Positions 49,995 through 56,504 of a stretch of 64,000 bases of DNA are shown here, piece after piece. Each line of letters begins with the position of its first letter. Position 1 is the stretch's first letter. Made by a program: the position numbers and the translations under genes. Source of the stretch: CAYVIB01 sp964451365 (lineage in GTDB: Bacteria > Pseudomonadota > Gammaproteobacteria > Pseudomonadales > Cellvibrionaceae). The notes below the pieces were generated by a model. It was not told the origin of the DNA. It saw nothing but the letters and a program-made list of their open reading frames with translations, and made no database searches. The stretch lies in NCBI GenBank assembly GCA_964451365.1, contig CAYVIB010000010.1, positions 75,921 through 139,920 on the forward strand. The letters run 5' to 3'.

Positions 49995-50888
49995 TCAATG
50001 ATTCTGGTCCAGGTGAACCAAATTTTTAAACTTTTCAAATGAATGCAATGGCTCCAGCGCGGAGTCCTGAATAATTTCGTCGCGATAGGTATCCGTGCGC
50101 GAGAGTACTTCATCCAGATAACGCACCGCCTCGTCAAACTGGTTCATCGCCGTGTAGGCACAGGCCAGTTGATAATAGGCATGTATATTTTCCGGATCGG
50201 CTTCCACCGCCTGGTGACACAAATTGGCTGCCCACTGCGGCTCTCCCAGCTCCAGCACCGCATCCGCTTTATAACTCAAGGCTTCGCCATCACCCGCGCG
50301 CAGCTTGAGAATCTGATCGTAAACCGCGATTTTATTGGCCGGGTTGTTTTCCTGCGCCGCCCGCAACCACAACGCCTGTATTTCACGGGTAAGTTCAATC
50401 TCCTCGCGGTTTTCCTCGATATGCTGGGTTTTCTGGTTTAACTGTTTTTCGATGGCGTGCAGGCGCTGTTCGTATTCATTCACCAGCTTGGAAATCTGTT
50501 CATCCGCCAGTGAATGCACCCTTTCTTTCATTTCGCGAATGGATGTCCAGCCCACTAACACCAAAATGGAACTGACTCCCGCGATCAGGTAGAAAAAATA
50601 AGTGACGGCATTGGTGGCGTATGTCACGCCGCGATCCGCGGATGCCATCTGGCGGTCGACAATCTGCTGGATTAAATCCGCCCGCATTGCCGCCATGTCC
50701 ATGCGCAACTGCTTCAGTTCGTCGAGTACGTAGCGTTCCACAAAGGGGGTGTATAGCGGTTCCTCAAGATTTTCAACCTTCTCCTCGGCCGCATTCCCTG
50801 TTTCGTTATCCGGTGGCGCTTCCTGCGCCACCGCTTTCATCGAAAAACCAAGTAATACCAATATCAAAAGTATTAGGAGGCGAGGCAT
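49995..50888 (-). CDS. Membrane-anchored coiled-coil/TPR protein
   Basis: This 297-residue protein has a signal peptide (about 1-22, MPRLLILLILVLLGFSMKAVAQ), an acidic periplasmic stretch, and one transmembrane helix (about 92-114, YFFYLIAGVSSILVLVGWTSI). A coiled coil follows (about 118-165: MKERVHSLADEQISKLVNEYEQRLHAIEKQLNQ), then TPR-like repeats (about 190-265: EALSYKADAVLELGEPQWAANLCHQAV, ENIHAYYQLACAYTAMNQFDEAVRYLDEVL). Its start overlaps the end of ask by 16 nt with GGAAGAG before the ATG, so it is translated from the ectoine operon mRNA. No known link between such a protein and ectoine; a scaffold role with the following GspD-N0-like protein is possible. Confidence 0.82.
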   Translation of the reverse strand: MPRLLILLILVLLGFSMKAVAQEAPPDNETGNAAEEKVENLEEPLYTPFVERYVLDELKQLRMDMAAMRADLIQQIVDRQMASADRGVTYATNAVTYFFYLIAGVSSILVLVGWTSIREMKERVHSLADEQISKLVNEYEQRLHAIEKQLNQKTQHIEENREEIELTREIQALWLRAAQENNPANKIAVYDQILKLRAGDGEALSYKADAVLELGEPQWAANLCHQAVEADPENIHAYYQLACAYTAMNQFDEAVRYLDEVLSRTDTYRDEIIQDSALEPLHSFEKFKNLVHLDQNH

Positions 50889-52315
50889 ATGGCTCTTCCA
50901 TGATCATGTACTTCCACCAGGCAACTGTGGAGGCTTTTAATGGCTTTTCCGTAGTCGTCCTCGTTGATCACAAACTGCATATCAACCTGGCGCATGGACT
51001 GGTGGATCGCCAGCACGCTAATACCCCGGTCCGCCAGCGCGCTGACAGTTTTCGCCAGGATGCCGGGTATTTTCATGTCGCTGCCGATGGCCGAAACAAT
51101 GGTGACCTTTTTCTGGTCGATTTCCGCCTCTTCGAATTTTTCTTCCAGTTCGCGCCGGATTCGCTTGACGGTTTTCAGGTTGGTCGCCAGGTAATGGGTA
51201 ATGGTGTTGGCATTGATATCCTTGGAGACGATGTGCCCCTTGTAGCGCCGGATAACATCGAGGATCGTCTGGTCGTACTGGTTTATATTCCCCGCCATAT
51301 CCTGGGAGAACACTTCGATCGCGTAGACACCCTTGCGGCCGACGATAATTTCAACGCAGGGTTTGTCGCTGACATAATCCTTGGTAATCAACGTGCCGGT
51401 GTGCTCGGGCTCGAAGGTATTTTTTACCCGCAGGGGAATATCATTTTGCCGCAGGCCTTTTGCCGCCTTGGGATGAATCGCCTCCATACCGAGATTGGCA
51501 AGTTGGTCGGCCACATCATAGTTGGTGCGACCGATGGGCACCGCGTTGGATTCACCGACAATGCGCGGATCGGCGCTGCTCAAGTGGAATTCCTTGTGAA
51601 TAACGGCTTCGCACGCATTGGTCAGCACAGCAAGGCGGCTGAAGGTCATCTCGCTGTAACCGCGGTCGAAAGTGGACATCAGTCCTTCTTCACTGTGGGC
51701 ATAGCCAGTAACGATTGGCATTTGATTTTCCACATCCAGATCGGCAAAGGCGCGTTGAATTCGCTCATCGAGGGAAATATGTTTGCTTGCCCTCCAGCCC
51801 GTGAGGTCGACAAAGCAGGCATTGATGCCATCTCTTTGCAATAACTGCGCCGTATTCCAGGCACTATGGGCTTCGCCAATACTGGCAAGCATTTCCCGCA
51901 CCGTGGACAAATGCGCTTCCAGGGCAAAATGGCCGTGCAGGCAAAGGCTCTGCAAATCTTTCAAACATTTTTTGGTGTCGTCCAGGCGCTCACCAATAAA
52001 ATTATCAGCTTGATCGAGTGGTTCACCCGCACTGAACAATGTTTTGTTGATGGCAAACATTTCACGTTTCAATGCCTCCAGCGCTTCCTGCCAACTCTCG
52101 TCGTTAAAACCGTTGGCGAACAGGGCAAAGACCCCCGGTTGGCCGGTTTTTTTATCTTCCAGCAACTTGTTGGTGATACCACCGTAAGCGGAGACCACGA
52201 ACACCCGCCGGTATCGGGTATCCTCCTGGGCCGGGCGCATAACAATATTGTCGCGCACCGCCGCGTAATCACTCATGGAAGTTCCGCCAATTTTTTCCAC
52301 ACTATGGGAATTCAT
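50873..52315 (-). CDS. ask: Aspartate kinase of the ectoine operon
   Basis: This 480-residue aspartokinase phosphorylates aspartate, feeding aspartate semialdehyde to EctB. It has the N-terminal VEKIGGTSMSDY nucleotide site, VFVVSAYGGITNKLL, FDRGYSEMTFSRLAVLTNACEAVIHKEF, and two C-terminal ACT domains (VSKDINANTITHYLATNLK; ISVLAIHQSMRQVDMQFVINEDDYGKAI). The long insert after KKTGQPG and the operon position identify the ectoine-dedicated Ask_Ect type, reported to be less feedback-inhibited. It lies after ectC and the ectD relic, and overlaps the downstream TPR gene. Confidence 0.95.
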   Translation of the reverse strand: MNSHSVEKIGGTSMSDYAAVRDNIVMRPAQEDTRYRRVFVVSAYGGITNKLLEDKKTGQPGVFALFANGFNDESWQEALEALKREMFAINKTLFSAGEPLDQADNFIGERLDDTKKCLKDLQSLCLHGHFALEAHLSTVREMLASIGEAHSAWNTAQLLQRDGINACFVDLTGWRASKHISLDERIQRAFADLDVENQMPIVTGYAHSEEGLMSTFDRGYSEMTFSRLAVLTNACEAVIHKEFHLSSADPRIVGESNAVPIGRTNYDVADQLANLGMEAIHPKAAKGLRQNDIPLRVKNTFEPEHTGTLITKDYVSDKPCVEIIVGRKGVYAIEVFSQDMAGNINQYDQTILDVIRRYKGHIVSKDINANTITHYLATNLKTVKRIRRELEEKFEEAEIDQKKVTIVSAIGSDMKIPGILAKTVSALADRGISVLAIHQSMRQVDMQFVINEDDYGKAIKSLHSCLVEVHDHGRAICLAS

Positions 52316-52385
52316 CTTGTCTCTCTCCTGTTTTTCTCTGGCGCCGTTCCGGCGCCATGTTCAAGGGAACAGCGAGCTTTTTAAT

Positions 52386-52760
52386 TTACTCAAACCGCGT
52401 CGCGCGGGGCACGACGGGAGTCACGTTTTCCTGGCCTCGTGCACCCCGAACATCGAGCGCACATCGTTTACGTCGCCCGGCTCCGTTACCGTCGCGTCGG
52501 AAACTTTTAATTTTTTGTTCTGTCGAAACCGGTCCAACTCGTGTTTGAAGCAGTCGACTTCCTCCAGGCTGAATACGTTTTCCAATATTAAAAAGCCATC
52601 CTTGTCGTATTGCCTGACGCGTTCGCGATCGAGGGGACCCGGATCGTTTATTTGCGAGTAAATAACCGGGTCCAGTCTTTCCAGTAATTTTCCGCTTTCA
52701 CCGGTGCGGGACGGATAGATCCTGAGCCCCACGAGAGACAGAGATATCTTCATACATCAT
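52386..52760 (-). pseudogene. ectD: Ectoine hydroxylase relic (internally deleted and frameshifted)
   Basis: The longest open frame (52421-52753) reads RIYPSRTGESGKLLERLDPVIY, then DKDGFLILENVFSLEEVDCF and DVRSMFGVHEARKT before stopping. This matches the first third of EctD (YPSR...RLDPVVY...DGYLVIPNLFS...IRSVFAIH). All iron and 2-oxoglutarate ligand motifs are absent. Two further signs of decay are seen. A better-placed ATG (52758-52760, GGGGGAAG before it) gives MMYEDISVSRGAQDL in another frame, reaching the DL of the DLYPSR motif. After HE a third frame reads ARGQENVTPVVPRATRFE then stop, resembling an EctD C-terminus. Hydroxyectoine cannot come from this copy. Confidence 0.85.
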
Positions 52761-52796
52761 GGTGATTGCTTCCCCCTGTTGCGTAAACGTTTATTG

Positions 52797-53201
52797 TTAT
52801 GCGCTTATGGATTCCGCATTCAGTTCGTAGGCACCCTCGGTGTTGTGAACTTCCTTGCCGTTTAATGGCGGGTTAAACACGCATGCCATTGTCATTTCCT
52901 TGAACGCACGCAACATGTGCCTGTCGTGCTTGTCCAGGATATAAAGGGTACCCGGTGAAATCGGATATTTTTTCCCGTCGTCGAGTGTTTCCACTTCCCC
53001 TTCGCCGGCGATGCAATACACGGATTCCAGGTGGTTCTGGTAGTGCATCCGGAAATCGGCGCCTTCATAAATAGTGGTGATATGAAAGGAAAAACCCATG
53101 TTGTCATCTTTCAATAACATTCTTGAACTTTCCCAGTTGCCGTCCGGCGAGACAATGCGGCGGCCGTCTTTTTCCATATCATTCAGTTTTCTTACAATCA
53201 T
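52797..53201 (-). CDS. ectC: L-ectoine synthase
   Basis: EctC cyclises N-gamma-acetyl-diaminobutyrate to ectoine. The 134-residue cupin contains MIVRKLNDMEKDGRRIVSPDGNWESSRMLL, FSFHITTIYEGADFRMHYQNHLESVYCI, and the metal residues E59, Y87 and H95, corresponding to the known Glu/Tyr/His iron site. FNPPLNGKEVH lies near the end. Length and all key segments are intact. AGGAACAAGCC precedes the ATG. It is third in ectABC, 80 nt after ectB. Confidence 0.97.
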   Translation of the reverse strand: MIVRKLNDMEKDGRRIVSPDGNWESSRMLLKDDNMGFSFHITTIYEGADFRMHYQNHLESVYCIAGEGEVETLDDGKKYPISPGTLYILDKHDRHMLRAFKEMTMACVFNPPLNGKEVHNTEGAYELNAESISA

Positions 53202-53281
53202 GGCTTGTTCCTGTCGAAATTAAATTCACACCGGCGGGGAAATGCCCCGCCACTACGTTTGTTATTTGTAACACCTGGCCA

Positions 53282-54625
53282 TCAGGCAGCCCCGGAAATT
53301 CGCGACGTTTCATTCAGCTTTTCCTGCTCCGGGGATTGGTCGAAATAATCTTTTTCCTCGGGAATGGAATCTTCCTTCGCGCAAACGTCCTTCACCACCT
53401 GCTCGACTATATCAATGCCTTTTTTCAGGTTTGCGTCGCTGATAATCAGCGGGCAAAGAAACTTAACCACGTGATCTTCCGCGCCGCTGGTTTCGATGAT
53501 CAGGCCTTTCTTGAATGCCTGACGGGTCATCTTGCCGGCGAGATCGCCGTTGACGCAGTTGATGCCCTGGAACATGCCGCGGCCACGGGTGGTGAAATTG
53601 CCTTCGCCATATTTTTCAACAATGGCCGTCAGGCGCCGGGTAATGTAATCGCCTTTGCGTTTCACTTCCTTTTCCAGCTTGTTATCGGACCAGTAATGGT
53701 CGATGGCCGCCTTGGCGGTAACAAACGCGAAATTATTGCCGCGGAACGTGCCGTTGTGTTCACCCGGTTTCCACTGGTCGAGTTCGGGGCGGAACAGTAC
53801 CACCGCGAATGGAAGGCCATAGCCGCCGAGCGATTTGGACAGGGTAACAATATCCGGATTAATGCCGGCATCCTCAAAACTGAAATAAGCGCCCGTGCGG
53901 CCGCAGCCCGCCTGGATATCGTCGCAGATCAGCAATACACCGTGCCGTCGACACACCTGTTCGAGGTTGCGCAGCCATTCAAAACTGGCAACATTGATAC
54001 CGCCTTCGCCCTGCACCGTTTCCACAATCACCGCGGCGGGTTTGTCAACGCCGCTGCTGGAATCGGACAAAACCTTGTCGAGATAGGCTGTGGTGTCAAT
54101 GTCATCACCAAGATAGCCGTCGTACGGCATGCGACTGGTTCCGTTAAGGCTGACACCGGCGGCACCGCGATGGTGGGAGTTACCGGTGGCGGCCAGGGAG
54201 CCCAGGGTCACGCCATGAAAACCATTGGTAAAGGAAATAATGTTTTCCCGGCCGGTCACGTTTCTCGCCAGTTTAAGCGCGGCTTCCACGGCGTTGGTGC
54301 CGGTGGGGCCGGTAAACTGGACAACATATTCCAGGTTGCGCGGTTTCAATATCTTCTCGTTGAAAGCTTCCAGAAACTCGCCCTTGGCCCGCGTATGTAA
54401 ATCCAGGCCGTGGGTGATGCCATCGTTATGGACGTACTCGAGCAGCTTTTCCTTGAATATGGGGTTATTGTGGCCGTAGTTGAGCGTGCCGGCGCCGGCA
54501 AGAAAGTCCAGGTATTCATTACCGTCCTCGTCGTACAGGAATTCTCCCTTGGCTTTGTTGAAAACGCGGGGAAATGAACGCGCGTAGCTCTGCACTTCGG
54601 ACTCAATCTCGTCAAAAATCTTCAT
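53282..54625 (-). CDS. ectB: Diaminobutyrate-2-oxoglutarate transaminase
   Basis: EctB aminates aspartate semialdehyde to L-2,4-diaminobutyrate using PLP. The 447-residue class III aminotransferase has ESEVQSYARSFPRVF, FLAGAGTLNYGHNN, FTGPTGTNAVEAALKLARN, LLICDDIQAGCGRTGAYFSF, and the Schiff-base lysine in TLSKSLGGYGLPFA. A C-terminal tail (DYFDQSPEQEKLNETSRISGAA) makes it slightly longer than usual. GGAGAACAAG precedes the ATG, and the gene starts 16 nt after the ectA stop. It is paralogous to doeD at 33721, which runs in the degradative direction. Confidence 0.97.
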   Translation of the reverse strand: MKIFDEIESEVQSYARSFPRVFNKAKGEFLYDEDGNEYLDFLAGAGTLNYGHNNPIFKEKLLEYVHNDGITHGLDLHTRAKGEFLEAFNEKILKPRNLEYVVQFTGPTGTNAVEAALKLARNVTGRENIISFTNGFHGVTLGSLAATGNSHHRGAAGVSLNGTSRMPYDGYLGDDIDTTAYLDKVLSDSSSGVDKPAAVIVETVQGEGGINVASFEWLRNLEQVCRRHGVLLICDDIQAGCGRTGAYFSFEDAGINPDIVTLSKSLGGYGLPFAVVLFRPELDQWKPGEHNGTFRGNNFAFVTAKAAIDHYWSDNKLEKEVKRKGDYITRRLTAIVEKYGEGNFTTRGRGMFQGINCVNGDLAGKMTRQAFKKGLIIETSGAEDHVVKFLCPLIISDANLKKGIDIVEQVVKDVCAKEDSIPEEKDYFDQSPEQEKLNETSRISGAA

Positions 54626-54641
54626 CTTGTTCTCCGTTTGG

Positions 54642-55154
54642 TTAAGCGGATAGGTTTTGATGGGGGGTGAAAGGACCGACCCGCACTAATATTTCGCTAT
54701 CGTGCCGGTCGGCAAAATGGATTTCCCGGTCGAACATGACCGAGGTATTCAGTTCCGCGTCCAGTAGCCCGGATATTTTGCGGAACAAGGCCCAGGAAGC
54801 TTCATTGCCTTCGGTGATGGTGGTTTCGATGTAGCGCACATTCCGGCACTGGGGCCGGGTCAGGATATCCAGCACCATTTTGGTTGCCAGACCCCTGCCG
54901 CGCGCCTGCTCCCCGACCGCCACCTGCCAGATAAACAGCGTGTCGTCATCACGGCCGGGAATAAGGTAACCGGAGGTAAAACTCACCAGTTCCCCGTCCA
55001 TCACCGCAGCAACGGATGTGTCGGAAAAGTGATTACACTGCAGGAGATTGCAATACATTGAGTTGGGGTCCAACGGCGGGCAACTTTCAACCAACCGGTA
55101 CACCGAACTACCATCCTCTGGCCTGGGGGGACGAAGTTCTATCGTCTGATTCAT
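54642..55154 (-). CDS. ectA: Diaminobutyrate acetyltransferase
   Basis: EctA acetylates L-2,4-diaminobutyrate on the gamma amino group. This 170-residue GNAT protein has the family opening LRPPRPEDGSSVYRLVESCPPLDPNSMYCNLLQCNHFSDTS, the acetyl-CoA loop VAVGEQARGRGLATKMVLDIL, and TTITEGNEASWALFRKIS. It is the first gene of the operon; the upstream 208 nt separate it from the divergent cheW-ectR pair and contain the EctR-like operator. No obvious ribosome site precedes its ATG. Confidence 0.97.
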   Translation of the reverse strand: MNQTIELRPPRPEDGSSVYRLVESCPPLDPNSMYCNLLQCNHFSDTSVAAVMDGELVSFTSGYLIPGRDDDTLFIWQVAVGEQARGRGLATKMVLDILTRPQCRNVRYIETTITEGNEASWALFRKISGLLDAELNTSVMFDREIHFADRHDSEILVRVGPFTPHQNLSA

Positions 55155-55283
55155 ATGTAGTCAGCAATATAGGTTGTTGCCTATATTTTACACCTCTAAT
55201 TAATTAAATCTCGATTTACCCAATAAGTAATGGCTTGCTTGTGATTTCAAGCCCTATTTATTTGGCGCGGAAAGTATAATCGC

Positions 55284-55312
55284 TTGATAATGTTTAGACA
55301 TCTAAATATAGT
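55284..55312 (+). promoter_or_regulatory. Sigma-70 promoter of the cheW-ectR pair
   Basis: TTGATA (55284-55289), a 17-nt spacer, then TATAGT (55307-55312), giving a start about 7 nt later and a leader of some 45 nt. The -10 box lies inside the EctR-like operator. On the other strand, TGGACA and TACTAT with a 16-nt spacer also overlap the operator and could drive ectA. Confidence 0.65.
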
Positions 55313-55322
55313 ACACTAAATA
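55305..55322. promoter_or_regulatory. EctR-type operator
   Basis: On the minus strand it reads TATTTAGT-GT-ACTATATT: two 8-nt pseudo-palindromic half-sites separated by GT. From memory, the EctR1 site of the methylotroph Methylomicrobium alcaliphilum is TATTTAGT-GT-ACTATATA, which differs only at the last base. It lies between ectA and cheW-ectR and covers promoter elements on both strands, so EctR can repress both units. Confidence 0.8.
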
Positions 55323-55362
55323 AATTAAATGTCCACCGTCGATAGATTCACACTTTTCGTTA

Positions 55363-55860
55363 ATGAAAGAAAAAAATCAGGCAGAACAATGGATTAGCTT
55401 TATGTTGGGGCCGGAAACCTATGCCCACGCTATCGATTCGGTGCGTGAAGTCATCCATTACGCCGTACCGGTTCCCGTTCCCGGTTCACCCGCCGAAGTG
55501 GAAGGTATCCTGAACGTTCGCGGCGAGGTGGTTTCGGTTTTTTCCGGTCGCCGGCTGCTGAGCCTCGGTGAAGACAGGGATACCGATGATGAAGACCGGC
55601 GGGTGATTATCCTGGAGACATCCACCGGCCTGATGGGCCTGGACGTCGACAAGGTAAAGGAAATCGTGTCTTTTTCCGAGCAGGATATAGAAGCCACCGC
55701 ACAGGTTGCGGATGGCGAGTTGATCAAGGGCATTTATCATCACAGCGAAGGACTGCTGATTCCCATCGATGTGTCCGCCTATTGCGGCAATATCAGCAAC
55801 AACACCGGCGACAGCATCTCCAACAACACCAGCAGCAAAAAAAACGTTGAAAATGGATAA
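55363..55860 (+). CDS. CheW-like scaffold protein
   Basis: This 165-residue single CheW domain has QWISFMLGPETYAHAIDSVREVIHYAVPVPVPGSPAEVEGILNVRGEVVSVFSGRRLL, VIILETSTGLMGLDVDKVKEIVSF and a final IKGIYHHSEGLLIPIDV. The last about 25 residues are a Ser/Asn-rich tail (NISNNTGDSISNNTSSKKNVENG). CheW couples chemoreceptors to CheA; no chemotaxis gene is near. Its stop overlaps the start of ectR by 8 nt, so scaffold and ectoine regulator are made together. It lies directly behind the EctR-type operator and is likely repressed by EctR. No ribosome site is obvious. Confidence 0.88.
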   Translation: MKEKNQAEQWISFMLGPETYAHAIDSVREVIHYAVPVPVPGSPAEVEGILNVRGEVVSVFSGRRLLSLGEDRDTDDEDRRVIILETSTGLMGLDVDKVKEIVSFSEQDIEATAQVADGELIKGIYHHSEGLLIPIDVSAYCGNISNNTGDSISNNTSSKKNVENG

Positions 55861-56449
55861 AAGTGACAGATTCCCTTTTAACCCGATATATAATCTGACG
55901 GTTTCCCAATTAACAAAGGAAGAATTTTTGGATCGCATAGAAGAAGTGCTTGTCGCCTTGCGTCGTGTAATCAGGGCAACGGATCTGCACTCCAAGCACC
56001 TGGCAAAAACCACCGGCCTCACCGCGCCGCAGATTCTTTTACTACAGACCATTCGCGATAAGGATCAGGCCACTATTGGCGAAATTGCGAGTGAAATCAG
56101 CCTCAGCCAGGCCACGGTCACCACTATTCTGGATCGCCTGGAAAAGCGCAAGCTGGTGTATCGCGAGCGCTCCACGGAGGACAAGCGCAAGGTGCACGCC
56201 TGCCTGACGGATGAAGGCATGGAGATTCTCAAAAAAGCACCCATTCCCCTGCAGGATCATTTCACGCGTGAATTCGGCGACCTGCACGAGTGGGAACAGA
56301 CAATGATTATTTCCGCCCTGCAGCGGGTTGCGCAGATGATGGACGCGCAGCATATCGATGCCTCGCCGGTGCTGGATATCGGTACGCTCGACCGGCAGAC
56401 GGGGGCAAATGACAATCATGTGGCCTATGCCAATAACGAGGATGAGTAA
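55853..56449 (+). CDS. ectR: MarR-family regulator of ectoine genes (EctR)
   Basis: The start is ATG at 55853 (MDKSDRFPFNPIYNLT), inside the end of cheW; the longer frame reads cheW out of frame. The 198-residue protein has a winged helix: RVIRATDLHSKHLAKTTGLTAPQILLLQTIRDKDQATIGEIASEISLSQATVTTILDRLEKRKLVYRERSTEDKRKVHACLTDEG. It sits divergent from ectABC with an EctR-type operator between, the arrangement known for EctR repressors in methylotrophs and other halotolerant bacteria. A C-terminal tail (MMDAQHIDASPVLDIGTLDRQTG) is also EctR-like. The osmotic signal it senses is unknown. Confidence 0.9.
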   Translation: MDKSDRFPFNPIYNLTVSQLTKEEFLDRIEEVLVALRRVIRATDLHSKHLAKTTGLTAPQILLLQTIRDKDQATIGEIASEISLSQATVTTILDRLEKRKLVYRERSTEDKRKVHACLTDEGMEILKKAPIPLQDHFTREFGDLHEWEQTMIISALQRVAQMMDAQHIDASPVLDIGTLDRQTGANDNHVAYANNEDE

Positions 56450-56455
56450 CGAGGA

Positions 56456-56472
56456 GCACCCGTAAAGGGTGC
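56456..56472. terminator. Small hairpin between ectR and the RTX gene
   Basis: GCACCC (56456-56461), GTAAA loop, GGGTGC (56467-56472), a perfect 6-bp stem between the convergent ectR and RTX stop codons. There is no T-run, so it is only a possible terminator. Confidence 0.4.
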
Positions 56473-56504
56473 CCCTACAGTTTACGAGGGACGTCCCGCC
56501 GTTA

